Shown in pieces: positions 32,728-45,300 of a stretch of 64,000 bases of DNA. The notes beneath the pieces were generated by a model, which saw only the letters and a list, made by a program, of their open reading frames with translations, had not been told where the DNA came from and did not search any database. Location: positions 1,674,001 through 1,738,000 of the forward strand of contig NC_012867.1 in assembly GCF_000026945.1 (NCBI RefSeq), read 5' to 3'. How positions within the stretch are numbered: position 1 is the stretch's first letter; every line of letters begins with the position of its first letter. This DNA comes from Candida dubliniensis CD36. Lineage: Eukaryota; Ascomycota; Pichiomycetes; Serinales; Debaryomycetaceae. The translations under genes were made by a program, and so were the position numbers.

Positions 32728-34857
32728 ATGGCTATCAAAGAATCTCACACTGACGTATTAATCATTGGTGCTGGTCCTTCAGGACTCATGTGTGCAACCT
32801 GGTTAGCAAGATGCGGAATTCCTTTTCGAATTATTGACAAAAGGTCCAACGAAGTGTTTACTGGCCAGGCTGATGGTTTACAGAGTCGCTCCTTGGAAAT
32901 TTTCAAGTCCTTTTCCGAACCAGCATTTGATTTTGCAACATTAGATCAAAGTTGGAAAATGGCTAACCATGTCATTGACATGTGTTTCTGGTCGCCTGAT
33001 GAAACTGGTAAATTGATTAGAAACTCCAGAGTTGCTGACACCATTCCAGGCATATCCAGGTATACTGAATCGGTGATTCACCAAGGCAACGTTGAAAGGT
33101 GGTTTGAAAACTCAATTAACTATTTTTCTGATGGGAAAGTCAAAGTCGAAAGACCATTGTTGCCACTTTCTCTCAAGATTGATGCTACTAAAACCAATGA
33201 CCCACAATCTCATGCTGTTGAAGTGTTGGTTACAAAGTTGAATTCTGAGGCTGCCAGACCAGAACAATATGGTAAGGTTGCCAATGGTCTTTTCCGTGCC
33301 TTTGACGGCGACCAAGAAAAGTTTTATAAAAACATAGATGAAACTAACGAGCACAACTACGAAATAATTCATGCAAAATATGTTGTTGGTTCTGACGGTG
33401 CCCACAGTTGGGTAAGAAAACAATTAGACATTGATATGGAAGGTGAACAGACTGATTTTGTTTGGGGGGTTTTAGATATGGTCCCCATTACTACTTTCCC
33501 CGATATTAGAAACCGTTGTGCCATTCATCTGAAAGATTCTGGTTCTGTTATGGTTATCCCCCGTGAAAATGATTTAGTCCGGTTCTATATTCAATTGAAA
33601 GAAGTAGAAAGAGACCCAGCTACTAAAACCGACAATAAGCAATTCAATGGTAATGTTGATGACACAAAAGCTAAAACTAAAGGTAGAATTGATCGTTCGA
33701 AAATCACTCCAGAATTAATTCTTAAACAAGCTCAAAAAATTTTCGAACCTTATACTCTTGAAATGACTGACTTGAGTTGGTACACTGGTTATCAAATCGG
33801 ACAAAGAGTTAGTCCTCGATTTTCTAAACAGAACCGCGTTTTCATTTCCGGCGATGCATGTCATACCCATTCCCCTAAAGCAGGTCAAGGAATGAACGTT
33901 TCCATGCAAGATACTTATAATCTTGGATTCAAATTAGCTTTGGTATGCAAAGGGTTGGCTAGATCAGAGATATTGTCCACTTATGAACTGGAAAGAATGA
34001 AAGTTGCTCGTGATTTGATTGCCTTTGATCATAAGTTATCTCGATTGTTTAGTGGTAAACCAATGATCCCCAATTCGGATATATTAGATGGTGTTGATAT
34101 GGATGAGTTCCATCAGGTGTATCTTGAAGGGAATAAGTTTGCATCTGGTACTATTGTTGACTATGAAGATTCGTTGTTGGTATCCAAAAAGGAAGCATTG
34201 CCAGTCGACATCAATGATTGCACAATGGACCAAAAAGCTGCCAAAGTTCCTATTGGAAGAAGGTTGTATAGCAGCAATATTATTTCCCAAGCAAATGGTC
34301 AACCAATTCACATTGCAGATCGTCTTGCTTCTGATGGTAGATTCAGAGTATTAATTTTTCCCGGCGACGTGGTAGAATACCCTGAAAACATGAAAATATT
34401 GCACAAGTTTCAGGATTCCTTGGACTCAAAGCATTTTTTCGCCAAAAAATTTACCCCCATCAATGCGTTTGCCAATTCGGTGATTGACATTATTACGGTC
34501 CATGGGTCCAGCAGACACAAAGTTGAAACGTTTGATTTTCCGGAATTTACTCATCCACTCGATTTTAAGCGTCGTTGTGATTATTGGAGATTGTATTCAG
34601 GGGTAGGAGACACGTATCACGAAGGCAGTGTTGACATTTATGACCGCTATGCTATTAGTAAGAGCAAAGGTGTTATTTTGACCATAAGACCAGATTCTCA
34701 TGTTGCTCAAGTTTCTCAATATTCACTTGATGGATTAAAAGAAGTTGACAGCTATTTCAATAAGTTTATGATTCCTCAAACCAATAACATTTTACCAACC
34801 AAATCTTCTGACATCGATGATTCAAAAAGATTCATACAACCCCGGTTAGCTGTTTGA
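32728..34857 (+). CDS. FAD-dependent aromatic hydroxylase, phenol 2-monooxygenase type
   Basis: 709 codons. The N-terminal Rossmann motif is VLIIGAGPSGLMCATWLARCG (Gly14, Gly16, Gly19). The DG motif VVGSDGAHSWVRKQL is near residues 219-233. The FAD ribityl-binding segment ISGDACHTHSPKAGQGMNVSMQD is near 374-396. The C-terminal 200 residues match the thioredoxin-like domain that marks phenol hydroxylases of the Trichosporon type (usual length 650-710). These enzymes use NADPH and O2 to add an ortho hydroxyl to phenols, giving catechols for the 3-oxoadipate route. The true substrate is uncertain; 3-hydroxybenzoate-type hydroxylases are close. No signal peptide is seen, so it is probably cytosolic. 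The gene is followed by IMP4 on the same strand, 470 bp on, with no functional link. Confidence 0.88.
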   Translation: MAIKESHTDVLIIGAGPSGLMCATWLARCGIPFRIIDKRSNEVFTGQADGLQSRSLEIFKSFSEPAFDFATLDQSWKMANHVIDMCFWSPDETGKLIRNSRVADTIPGISRYTESVIHQGNVERWFENSINYFSDGKVKVERPLLPLSLKIDATKTNDPQSHAVEVLVTKLNSEAARPEQYGKVANGLFRAFDGDQEKFYKNIDETNEHNYEIIHAKYVVGSDGAHSWVRKQLDIDMEGEQTDFVWGVLDMVPITTFPDIRNRCAIHLKDSGSVMVIPRENDLVRFYIQLKEVERDPATKTDNKQFNGNVDDTKAKTKGRIDRSKITPELILKQAQKIFEPYTLEMTDLSWYTGYQIGQRVSPRFSKQNRVFISGDACHTHSPKAGQGMNVSMQDTYNLGFKLALVCKGLARSEILSTYELERMKVARDLIAFDHKLSRLFSGKPMIPNSDILDGVDMDEFHQVYLEGNKFASGTIVDYEDSLLVSKKEALPVDINDCTMDQKAAKVPIGRRLYSSNIISQANGQPIHIADRLASDGRFRVLIFPGDVVEYPENMKILHKFQDSLDSKHFFAKKFTPINAFANSVIDIITVHGSSRHKVETFDFPEFTHPLDFKRRCDYWRLYSGVGDTYHEGSVDIYDRYAISKSKGVILTIRPDSHVAQVSQYSLDGLKEVDSYFNKFMIPQTNNILPTKSSDIDDSKRFIQPRLAV

Positions 34858-35327
34858 GTAACACTTTCTCTCAATGTTCCACAATTAAATAACATATGAT
34901 TATTCTCATTTCGTCTGATTCCAATTGTCTCTTCTCTTGTTTCTTAATATAAAATTAGTTGTTTAACATTCTCGCAAATATAATAACAAAGGGGAGCCAA
35001 ATGTAAGGTTTTGTTGCTCTCTAATAAACAAACAAACAACAAAACAACAAGTCTAGCTATCAACCATTTTCAAAACATGGAAAAATAAACTTGTTGTGTT
35101 GGATGGGGTCTAATAATTGTATTGCACTCTTCTACGAATATGATAGAACACCAGTCGTGCGAGATTCAAAACACCATCGCAAAAAGTCTAGGGAAAAAAA
35201 AAAAAAAATTAATCAAGACAGGGACATATTCTATAATAGCTCATCACAACAATCTTTCTACTTTTCACCCGATCTTTCGTTTGATTATAACGTGTACATA
35301 TTATATTAACACACAGACGTAGAAGCC
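34858..35327 (+). promoter_or_regulatory. IMP4 upstream region with a PAC-like element
   Basis: CTCATC (reverse of GATGAG, the core of the PAC element of ribosome-biogenesis promoters) lies at 35240-35245, 83 bp before the IMP4 ATG. That is the usual PAC distance. Poly-A (35191-35206) lies just upstream. The rest of the region is the 3' flank of the monooxygenase. Confidence 0.35.
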
Positions 35328-36179
35328 ATGATAAGAAAACAAGCTAGGGAGAGAAGAGAATACCTCTATAGAAAGGCCTTACAGCTTCAGGAATCATCCT
35401 TAACAGAAAAGAGACAACAATTGAAAGCAGCCCTAGCAAGTGGAAAACCACTATCAAAGGAGCTTGCCGAAGATGAAAAGTTACAACGTGATTTCATCTA
35501 CGATGAAAGTGAACAAATTGAAATAGATGATGAGTACAGTCGGTTGTCGGGAATATCTGATCCAAAAGTCGTTATTACTACCTCTCGTGATCCATCAGTC
35601 AAGTTGCTACAATTCCTGAAAGAAATCAAGTTGATGTTCCCAAATAGCTTGAAGTTGAATCGAGGAAACTATATAATTTCAGATTTGGTGAGTACCTGTA
35701 ACAGAGTGCAGGTTTCGGATATGATTATATTGCACGAGCATCGTGGTGTCCCATCAAGTATAACTGTGAGCCACTTTCCTCATGGACCAACTGCAATTTT
35801 CACTTTACATAATGTCAAACTAAGACATGATTTGCCAAACTTGGGAAACGTTTCCGAATCGTACCCTCATTTGATATTTGAGAATTTCCAATCTGACTTG
35901 GGTAAGCGTGTGGTTAAAATATTGCAACATTTGTTCCCCCCAGGTGTCAAGAAAGATAGCTCCAGAGTTATAACATTTGTGAATAACGATGATTACATAT
36001 CGGTGAGACATCACGTTTACGTTAAAACTAAGGATTCAGTAGAGTTGAGTGAAATCGGCCCGCGTTTCGAGATGAGATTGTACGAAATCAGACTAGGATT
36101 ACCTGACAACAAAGATGCTGATGTTGAGTGGCAGATGAGAAGGTTTATAAGAACTGCCAATAGAAAGAATTATTTGTAA
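35328..36179 (+). CDS. IMP4: U3 snoRNP protein Imp4 (Brix domain)
   Basis: 283 codons, near the 290 of the yeast protein. It begins [18 protein letters not shown], a basic helix typical of Imp4. The Brix domain follows at about 80-265 with [53 protein letters not shown] and [14 protein letters not shown]. The end [11 protein letters not shown] is also conserved. Imp4 works with Imp3 and Mpp10 in the nucleolar SSU processome to let U3 snoRNA pair with pre-rRNA. Codon 97 is CTG in QF(x)KEIK, a place where S. cerevisiae has Ala as I recall; Ser is a better fit than Leu, supporting the alternative CTG code. It converges with TRK1; the stops are only about 75 bp apart. Confidence 0.96.
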   Translation: MIRKQARERREYLYRKALQLQESSLTEKRQQLKAALASGKPLSKELAEDEKLQRDFIYDESEQIEIDDEYSRLSGISDPKVVITTSRDPSVKLLQFLKEIKLMFPNSLKLNRGNYIISDLVSTCNRVQVSDMIILHEHRGVPSSITVSHFPHGPTAIFTLHNVKLRHDLPNLGNVSESYPHLIFENFQSDLGKRVVKILQHLFPPGVKKDSSRVITFVNNDDYISVRHHVYVKTKDSVELSEIGPRFEMRLYEIRLGLPDNKDADVEWQMRRFIRTANRKNYL

Positions 36180-36254
36180 CCACAATCTACAAAAAGAAAA
36201 TTCCATAAATAATGCACTGTATAGTTTGATATACACTAAGTTGGTACTATGAGA

Positions 36255-39200
36255 TCATACTTCACTCACAGTTCTTACTACATAACGGGGATCCTCACTC
36301 ACAGTCAGACTCTCAGACCGCCCATCTCTTCTGGTCCTCCATCTCTGTTCGATATTAGTAATTGCTCGAGTTAACAAATTATTGCCCCCGTCGATTGGTC
36401 CATTTCCAAAAGTGGCAACACGACCTAGTGTGGTTGTTCTTTCCATAGTATTGTGTCTATTAATTGCGTGCTCTTCTTGTAACCTGTCATGACGTTTCAT
36501 GGCTGCATTAGGTAGCATGATAGCACGATCGATAGTGTATGGCAATCCTCTATGTCTTCCTCTTATCATCATCGCAATAATCACCAACTTTGAAATGACA
36601 TTAAATTCACCACTAAGAGAGCAGTCCACGCCTGGGTATCCCATAGACATCCCCACTGTACCGTAAGCACTGACTATTTCAAAAAGAACTGCAAAAATCG
36701 AAAAGCGTAGGTCCTGCTCTTGCAATCTCTTACCCTCGGCAATACAAATTATGAACAACCCAAGACAAATATACCACAAATCATATGACAATTGGTTTCT
36801 CAAATGCGACCCAACATAGTTTGATGGTGCGTTCTCATCGACACCCTCAGCATTCTCCTTTGCATACACCCCCAAAGACTGTTCCTCATAAACATTGGTT
36901 CGTCTCACGGAAATAGCAATGGGCAAAACAGAAATATACATCATGATCAAGTAACTCACCTGAGTTGCCGCATGCAACAGCGACAAATCCATTACTGAAA
37001 ATCCCACAGTTCTAGTGCAAAATGCTTGGAACAAACCATTCAAAACCCTATAGCCCATATCAACTCCTTTGAAAGACTCGTCGTGGAGATCAAGTATGCA
37101 GAATATGACCAAGTCAAACCCATTCAATACTACCAATATAAAAAACAACCACCAAGTAGGAACAGAAGGAAATAACAACGTAAAACAGCGACGTGGGTGA
37201 TCTAACAAGAACCCTAAAGACTCCTTATACAAAGATAATGGCCTTGCCGTTTTGAACATGACCCAGATTATGAATCTCAATAATATGGGAAACCCCGTGT
37301 TCCCAATGACAATCAAAAATGAGCAGAGGATTTGTACAAAGGCATTCTGGTTGAAAGACATCATAGAATTGGACGTTAAAGTTAAGCCCAAGTCGTTGAA
37401 TGACGACTGCAGTGTGAAAAACGCCCACCAGGCAGGGGAGATCGAGTTGCTAATCATCAAATTTTTATAGTGAGGCATACAATAAATCCATATCAGCAAC
37501 ATTACACCAGGGATAATATTGAATCCCACATAATAGACTGCAATAATTTTGATCAACAACTTAACTGCCCGATACTCGATACCTCCTAACTCCTCTTTTT
37601 GCTCGTCTGTCAACTTAATAAATGTAGAGTTTCGACCAACAGTGGGCGTCCACGATAGATAATTACCACTCATTGTTCGCGATAATCTCTGGTACGAATC
37701 GTTTGTGTCAACATTTTCTATTGAGCCATCGCCAATCGAAACATTGGAATGTTGATTAAAAGACGCATTCCTTTGTGCTCTCGGAATTTTCCGCTTTGTT
37801 GCTTTGTTTCGAGTTTTGCGCCCACCGCTCGTGTTGTGTTGCGGAACATCGAGGGTATTGCTTCTCTTGGTATATTTCCTTCCACCAGTTTCGTCTTTTG
37901 ATGGCAATACCAAATTAGATTGTGCCTTAATTAATGATGCACCATTTTCTAGACTCCTCTCGCATTCATCATCGTCGTCGTCGTCGTCTTGTTCATGTTC
38001 ATCATTGCTATCGTCTTCTATGTCTTCATCGTCCTCATATGACCCTACATTATCACTATCATTGCCTTCAGCATGGTTGGCCACTTGTTTGCCATCTGAA
38101 ATATCACTGTTTTCAGAATCTATTGATGCATAATCCTCTTCTTCCCCGTCATCTTCAGTATCAGTCGGTGCAACATTTATAGATCCTTTTTTACTTGAAT
38201 TTGATAATGTTTTCTTCAACTTGCTTGTCCAGGGGTTGTAGTTTTTGCGCTTCTTTGAGGTGATCCATTTCTTTGCTTTTCCAGGAGTTTCTTTAAGCTG
38301 TATCTCTGGTGTTCGTTTCTTCTTTTTAGTGAATATTGGATTTGCCCCGTCTGAATTTTCTATTTCTATTGGTGGCTTAATAATCAAAATATCGTCTTCA
38401 TCCTCTTCGTTATTGCTGGCACCTATGCTATTTGTTGCGGGAGTAATTCCATCGTCACGCAAAGAATTAGTATCGTCTTCTTGATCAGCAGAAACCTCGA
38501 TGTTTGAGCCGCGAGTTTTTCTACGAGCCAGTGAACCGATGTTCAAAAACTGAATTCCCTTAGATCTAGCCTCTTGATTCTTCTTGTGCTCTTGTAACAT
38601 ATTGATGGAGCGATACATATCTTCAGGATCAATTGATTTCCTTCTTCTGGGATGAGGCAAAGCACTGAATTTGATACCAGAATCGGTGCGACTGTGTCGA
38701 TGTTGAGGTCTTGGTCTCTGTGGTTCTTCAAAATGAATTTTCTCCTGGATACTGACAGGGCCATCACGATTCTCCTCCTCATAACTATCTGAAGGCTCGC
38801 TATGGTGCTCTATACTGTTCCCGCTTTGTTCATTGTAAGCCGCCAGCACTGGTTGGCTTGTTTGTGACGATGACGACTGGGGCGATGAAGACGACCCCTT
38901 TTCCGCCTCCTGCGCTTGAAACCCCAATACTTGGTTATTGAAAGTGTTTAATCTTGTTGAACTCATTGTTGGTGCCGATCCCATCCTCGCAAGTGTTGCA
39001 GACTTCCGCATTCTATAGTCCATTAACGAACGTTCTTTAATGTTATCGAAATGACGCTCAAAGTAATAAAGTCTGACAAAAAGCAATGAGCCATGAATAA
39101 ATATTGGCGTTGCCATAGTGGTCAACAAATACAAGATAATTTGTTGGTATAGGGATAGGTCGTTGACATTGACGGTATTCAAACCTGCTTGGGTGGAGGC

Positions 39201-39449
39201 CCCCGCCGTGAAAAACAAAACGTCAATATATGCACATGTCTTTACCGGATACACCAATATTGATCCCAAAATGACCAAGGTGAGAATGTAAAAGTAATGA
39301 ACAGCCCGGAAATTGGGTAGCACAACCTTGGCATAGGGGTATATTTTTGATGCTATATGGTGGATAAAATTTCTAACGTAGTATCCATAGTCAATATTGG
39401 TGAAGTTTCGGGTGTGGCGTTTGTAGAATCCGGATATTCTGTACAACAT
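36255..39449 (-). CDS. TRK1: Potassium transporter Trk1
   Basis: 1064 codons. The plasma-membrane Trk/Ktr/HKT fold is four membrane-pore-membrane units. The four filter segments are visible as GASTQAGLNTV (about residue 84), SSFNDLGLTLTSN, CTRTVGFSV and SAYGTVGMSMG, each with its essential Gly. Between the first two units is a hydrophilic loop of roughly 480 residues (about 150-630), full of Ser, Lys/Arg and long acidic runs including a row of Asp. Fungal Trk proteins differ mostly in this loop. Trk1 takes up K+ driven by membrane potential and also passes chloride in C. albicans. The gene runs away from the centromere candidate on its right and is the last gene before it, 1.8 kb from the left arm. 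Confidence 0.96.
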   Translation of the reverse strand: MLYRISGFYKRHTRNFTNIDYGYYVRNFIHHIASKIYPYAKVVLPNFRAVHYFYILTLVILGSILVYPVKTCAYIDVLFFTAGASTQAGLNTVNVNDLSLYQQIILYLLTTMATPIFIHGSLLFVRLYYFERHFDNIKERSLMDYRMRKSATLARMGSAPTMSSTRLNTFNNQVLGFQAQEAEKGSSSSPQSSSSQTSQPVLAAYNEQSGNSIEHHSEPSDSYEEENRDGPVSIQEKIHFEEPQRPRPQHRHSRTDSGIKFSALPHPRRRKSIDPEDMYRSINMLQEHKKNQEARSKGIQFLNIGSLARRKTRGSNIEVSADQEDDTNSLRDDGITPATNSIGASNNEEDEDDILIIKPPIEIENSDGANPIFTKKKKRTPEIQLKETPGKAKKWITSKKRKNYNPWTSKLKKTLSNSSKKGSINVAPTDTEDDGEEEDYASIDSENSDISDGKQVANHAEGNDSDNVGSYEDDEDIEDDSNDEHEQDDDDDDDECERSLENGASLIKAQSNLVLPSKDETGGRKYTKRSNTLDVPQHNTSGGRKTRNKATKRKIPRAQRNASFNQHSNVSIGDGSIENVDTNDSYQRLSRTMSGNYLSWTPTVGRNSTFIKLTDEQKEELGGIEYRAVKLLIKIIAVYYVGFNIIPGVMLLIWIYCMPHYKNLMISNSISPAWWAFFTLQSSFNDLGLTLTSNSMMSFNQNAFVQILCSFLIVIGNTGFPILLRFIIWVMFKTARPLSLYKESLGFLLDHPRRCFTLLFPSVPTWWLFFILVVLNGFDLVIFCILDLHDESFKGVDMGYRVLNGLFQAFCTRTVGFSVMDLSLLHAATQVSYLIMMYISVLPIAISVRRTNVYEEQSLGVYAKENAEGVDENAPSNYVGSHLRNQLSYDLWYICLGLFIICIAEGKRLQEQDLRFSIFAVLFEIVSAYGTVGMSMGYPGVDCSLSGEFNVISKLVIIAMMIRGRHRGLPYTIDRAIMLPNAAMKRHDRLQEEHAINRHNTMERTTTLGRVATFGNGPIDGGNNLLTRAITNIEQRWRTRRDGRSESLTVSEDPRYVVRTVSEV

Positions 39450-41227
39450 AGTTTGGTTTGATGACTCTCTCGTACACCAATCTAAATGTCCTATACTTGA
39501 TGAACTAATATCAACTGTTTAATGTTAGATACTTTTTCTGTTTAATTGGGGTGATGGGTATAGTCTGTGCTTATATCGGGGCAAAGACTAAAAGGCGAGA
39601 TCTCTGAAATAAATACCAATCACCTGCCAGGGGCAAACACTTTGATATTTATAATACATACCTCTGACAAAGGGATCAATGGTTTCAGTTTAAATTTGAC
39701 GACAGCTTTTGTCTTTCTTATCTTTTCTGTTATATGTCACCAGTCTTCTTGTCAAAATAATTTCCCCCCTCGTGCTCTAGATATGTATCTTTCTTCTGAT
39801 ATTGCTGTTTGAGACTATCGGTAAAACTCTTTATATTCCAAAAATAGTTAAAGGGATTCCAAATATTCAATCAGCTTGTTGTTATTATAAATATATTTTG
39901 CAAGACAATTCACACTGCGGTTTTGTTTATCTTATTTTTCGTTTCTCATTTCATTTTTGTCATATTATTTTTGCTTTTTTTTTTTTTTTCATCTGAAACG
40001 ATGACCATCATTGGTGTATCAATTTTTAGAATCTCACCATAAATTTTAGGTGGTAGATAACTCGCTTAAAAAGGTTAAATTCACAACGACTATTTATGCC
40101 ATTTCAATGTACTACCATTGTGCAGCTACATTATACCTTTCGTATCATGTGTTGTTTTCTTTTTTGAACTTGCAGAGGTCCCCTTCCAACTATGCAGAGA
40201 GTTTTTAGAATTAGATGGGTGCCGTGCCCATGTGATTCAGATACAGAGAACTAAGACACAGTAACAATTACAGCCTTCGGTAGTATAGTATGCGACAAAG
40301 TTGTGATTTTTTACATCAAACCTGGTAGTAATGTTAACCTTGCACGTGGATGCTAAGTCTTGGTTCACATTCAACAAACCAATCTTACCACGGTCATGTC
40401 TATTATCCGTTGCGTGATTAAATGAATTATTTCATCAATGTGTACAGCATTTAGGGGTTTGTACAATATTTGATGAGCGTGACTAAAGTATTCAACAAAG
40501 CACACATAGTATCTGCAAGCGTCTGTAACAAAAAACTAGCTAACTCCCAGTCGATTAAATAAGTTTTGCAACATGTTCAACTAATCATTGTGGTCTTTTT
40601 GTACCCTGATGACATTTTCGCGTCTCAACACTTTTGTTGGAGCATGTATTTTTAGTGATTATAATAGAATTCCAAGTCTTGAAATTGATTTGCCATAGTA
40701 TTCAGCATAGATGCTTTTACATTATAGCAATGTTTGGGATTCACTTAATCTTCTACAACCCAATGATGTTACTTTCAAACTTATTAAGACAATCAAAAAT
40801 CATGTACTGAATTATTATGAACGGAAACTGTGTTACTTTGGCTATTCTCGAAACTTTGACATTTCAACTGTATCTTACATGTATGTCATTTGTTGAATTG
40901 TGCTTCTTCAGATCTATTAAAATTCTGATGCTCTAGTTATAATTAGCATGTCCACTCTCGCTAAACTACTTGATGGTATATATTAGATTGCTCAACTAAA
41001 AATCCATGGCTATTACATTTCAAATGCCTCAGCATCCACTCCTATTTTCAACCTAGAATTGACAAAATTAACCAGCTGCAAAGTATTTTTTAACAAAATA
41101 CACTTTTTCCTGCTACAGTACAACACAGTAGGGCCATCCTTATAGACGAGTTGTTAAAAATTGCACATAAACGTATCCTCTCGAACATCTATCGGCTCTT
41201 TTTCCAATTTTAAATGTGTATCCCAAT
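39450..41227. other. Pericentric intergenic DNA left of the inverted repeat
   Basis: TRK1 promoter plus DNA that flanks the centromere candidate. No gene is supported; the frames at 39567-39812 and 40711-40896 are short, without known motifs. A T run of 14 lies at 39976-39989. Confidence 0.5.
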
Positions 41228-42362
41228 AAAAAAGTATAATTTTTCACGTTCTTTTCGTAATCTAGCTCTGATAGATTCACCTTCTTACGTGCCATAGTGA
41301 AAACCCAATACCCACAACCATCGTCAATAGCACTTGGTGTTGCTCCTCAATGTTGCTTTTTTTTTTTTATTTGGTTGCGAAACGTTGCTTACTGGTGGCT
41401 ATGCGGGTTTTCAGGACACCAGAAGATGGCCACCATCTTGTCATTCATCTTTGAAAATAGCCAGTGGTGGGATTTTATTACCTGTAGGTATATGAGCTGC
41501 ATGGTCATTCTATTGCAAAGAATGTTGATGCTTTCTACAAACAGATAAGTTTTAATACAACATTGATGCTAACTTTTGGTAAAATTGTTTGCTAAACATT
41601 ATTTTCCCCCAGTTCACCGCAATAAAAGCTTATCCCGGCAAATACACTCATTAGCAACACCTTACATCCACTAATATGCTATATTACACAACACACATCA
41701 ATTTATACAGTATAACATGGTTCCAGTTTTAGAGAGAGACAACAGTGTTCCATGTTGAGTTGCAATGACCAGAAAGGCTTTTTCCGGCCACCTCTCCAAT
41801 TAACGCTTGGGCAAAAATTATCAGAAACACTCAAATGCCAAAAACAGGAGATAGACAATACCATCCACGCAGATAGCCCACATACCCAAATGACAGACAC
41901 TTGCCATGCATAGCTCCCAACTCCACCACGCTTTTCAGAGACACCTGCTACATCGATCATCTAACAGACAAGGACAAAAGCCTTTCCTGGCATTAGCAAA
42001 AACCAAGAAGCCACATATTGCATGTCGTGGCAAGGTTTTGCCTACAACTTGCAGCCAAAAAAATACATACACACCAGTTTCCCTTACCCCTAGAAAAACA
42101 TTTCCACAGTACGAAAACTCAACCCACTTCTGTTATTCATGCTACCAAAACATGAGAACCACAGCAGGTCTGGTGTTTATTCCACAGTGACTTGGGTGTC
42201 CACAGTATGTCTTCCGCAACAACAGAATCTTTTCGCTGCCACAGACGGAGGCACCATCACCACAAGCGTTATGCCAGAGCAGCACAAGGAGTCATTGCCA
42301 CGCATTGACCAGCAACAAGTAAGCGTCGGGAACAACCTCCAAACCAACCCGCAACTTCAACA
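41228..42362 (+). repeat. Left arm of the large centromeric inverted repeat (1135 bp)
   Basis: The reverse complement of this segment recurs at 46730-47866. By eye I find about eleven substitutions and one length change (a T run of 12 at 41357-41368 against 14 A on the other side), so identity is about 99%. The length change accounts for the whole 2-bp difference between arms. About half of the substitutions fall in the outermost 90 bp. Open frames inside (for example 41906-42190) are translated identically in both arms, but have no known motif and look non-coding. Confidence 0.95.
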
Positions 42363-45300
42363 AAAGTGAAACTAAGCTTGCTGTATCTCTTCTAACCGAG
42401 TCAGTCAACCAACGAAATTGAACCTATCAAAGCACTTGCAGCACACATTATAAACTGCAGGATTCTTGGTCATATGTCTTGGGATCTCTAGAGATCTGGT
42501 TTGCAAACGTAACTAACTTCAAAATGATCTAATCAAATCGCTGACATCCTGAATGTCAAAGCACAAAAACAACACTATTTTAATTCAAATAGTTTGCAAC
42601 TACTTCTAATGTTGCATACACAAACAACACCGAAAAGACCCATCCGCTCCTGACAAATCTTCAAATTGACCTACCAATTCTTCGCTCGAACAAAAGATTG
42701 GGAAATGCATCAATCCTTGAATCAAACCAGAGAGTGAGATCCTGTATTTCTATTTACATTTCCATCTATTCTCAAAACACGAAAGCGTTATCTGCGTAAT
42801 TGCAATCATTCTAATTAGGTTATGGAATATAGAAAATCCATTTCCAAAAAGATAGTCTTTTATAAACAAGAAACTCCTGAATATTCAACTATAACTCAAT
42901 ACCACCGATAGCATATAAATCTGACAATACAGCATAGCAATGAATCTCTACAACACTAATGTACGACTATTTCCCACATTCTATTCTGCATAGTCCATGA
43001 CTGAAACATAACAAGCCCACCATCAATTGGGACGACCACCAATTCCATTTCAATACACACAAACCGTGTTTCTAACCAGATATCTCGTCTCCTATAAACA
43101 TGGACTTCTCTTCACCCTTAACCAAACAAAGCGAAGAAAGTACATTAACACTTGTACTGCTAAGTTCAAGCATAGCCTCTGCTCTTACCAATACAAGTTC
43201 TACCAACTTAGATTAATACCAGAAGCGTATCTGTAACCTCATTTAGAATAATATTTCCTTATACTCATTCTTAACTTTTCCAAACTTTCACAAACCAAGT
43301 CTAAACAATCAATCTGACCACCACTACCAACAGTTTCCACACAACTCAGCAAGACACGTATTGTCAATATCATACTTATATCCTCTGTTACTTCACAATC
43401 ATCCAAAAAGCTCTATCAAACAATAGCCACCTCCCCTATAATTACAACTCAAGGTCATACACCTTTAGAAACCTAATTCAAATAGCTATTGGTATCAACA
43501 GACCGAATGCAACACTTAGTCTCCAATTTCACTACGGATTCTCAGAATCCATGCCTAATCGAATATCTATTCTGGGTGCACCAAACACCCTTTGTCTACT
43601 AACAGAACTTGTTTTAGTCTCTGAATAGGGAGTTACAGTTCTAAATCAACAACTAACACTTGCTGTATACTCGATCTACATGAAGATACTCTTGTGCCAA
43701 TTCTGCTTAATAACACTCTCTAAAAGACGAACCTTAGGAAAATTCCCAAGTAGACATAACACAGTTACAGAACTAACTCAACGAAACTCTATACATCACA
43801 GCCAGTAATGTGACTCAGTGATCAATAAAATTCACTTACTTGCAAACAAACCAATGGCTTCCTGAGTCAAATCACCATCTGAGATGCAAAGCGTAATTTT
43901 GGAAATAGCTCTCTTTTGCCCATGTGGCAATAAATATTACGCTACGGCTGCAATCCATCGTCCCTACAGTACACACCCAAAGTAAAGCCATTGCACTACA
44001 CAATTCTAGATGATATGCAAAACGGATCCAAATAATATAAATTCTACACTATTCTAATAAACATAATCCAAAAGAGTTCTCGTTAAAATGCATTTAGCGG
44101 TAGTACAAGATGCAGTAACTACAATAAATTTGTCATTGGTTCTCTCAACGATCGCTATTCTAATGAGAATATGATTCATAGCCAGAAAGGGTTTGCAGAG
44201 ACAACTTTTCCTACCACTCAATCCCAATTTCTCTCTAGAAGCTACTCTTTGATTTTTGGGTCAATCACAGTACTTACATTCACAAAGGCAATGGAACATG
44301 TTCCTTTAGATCGGTCCGCATTCAACCAATTGGAGCTTTGACTGATTACAGAACCGGTCGATTGTGGTGGATATTTGGGTTGCAATGTGCTCTTTCTAAG
44401 AATCATCCTAATTGCTCTATCCTCGTAGTATACTCGGATGGTTCAATGTACAATGAAAGCACGTCGGATTTTGACAACTTTAGGATCAACCAGTAGAATG
44501 TAAGTTCAATGTTGCACGAATGAACGGTTTGCTGTTTTAGATAGACCTGTTAGGGTACTGTACATTTACATTGTAAAAGACAATCAAAAGGCTACGATGA
44601 CAAGATCGTGTAGGCAACCTGCTCTTTTGAAATGCGTTTTGTAATAACTACTACTAGCTTATACTGTTGATACAACTGTTTAGCATACACTAGTAATTGA
44701 AGTTTTCGGACACCTATATAATTATATATTTGATGATCTGCATCCACGATTTGTTTGCACTATACAATTGGTGCTATTTTGTATCAATTCAACCACTAAT
44801 TAGTAAGATATAACAAACGAATTGGCTGCCAAATTTACAAATCTCTGATTTTTTGGTTTCCCGTACCTGCAGCTATAGCTATTGAAGCTTCAGTTTTCAT
44901 CTTCTTAAGAGCTGGTTCTACATAAATTAGCTTAAAGGTTGACAAAAATAGATTATGGTTATATGGTTAAAGGTTGACAAAAATAGATTATGGTTATATG
45001 GTTACCAACTATGACGTTTAGGCGTTATTCTTTCTGGTGGTTTATAATAGAAGGTAAGTCGATTATGAGCGAAATTAATATGTGTAGAGTATCTGCCAGT
45101 TTTATACTTAACAGTTAGTGGCTTATGTTGATGCTAGTCAACTAATGCCTACTTTGTATACCTTCATCAATATATAGATGTTTAGATTAATCAATTTTGT
45201 TTGACATTGTGGAAAGTTAATCGCGGGTATATAAGAATTTGATAGTGTGATGTTTTTGACAGGCTTATCAAATGAGAGCGAGTTTTGTATTTTATTAAAT

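Noticed and set aside
41906..42190. 94-codon frame inside the left arm, with an identical translation at 46902-47186 in the right arm
   Set aside because: The identity follows from near-identical arm DNA. There are no known motifs, and several overlapping frames on the other strand are equally open (for example 41703-41960).
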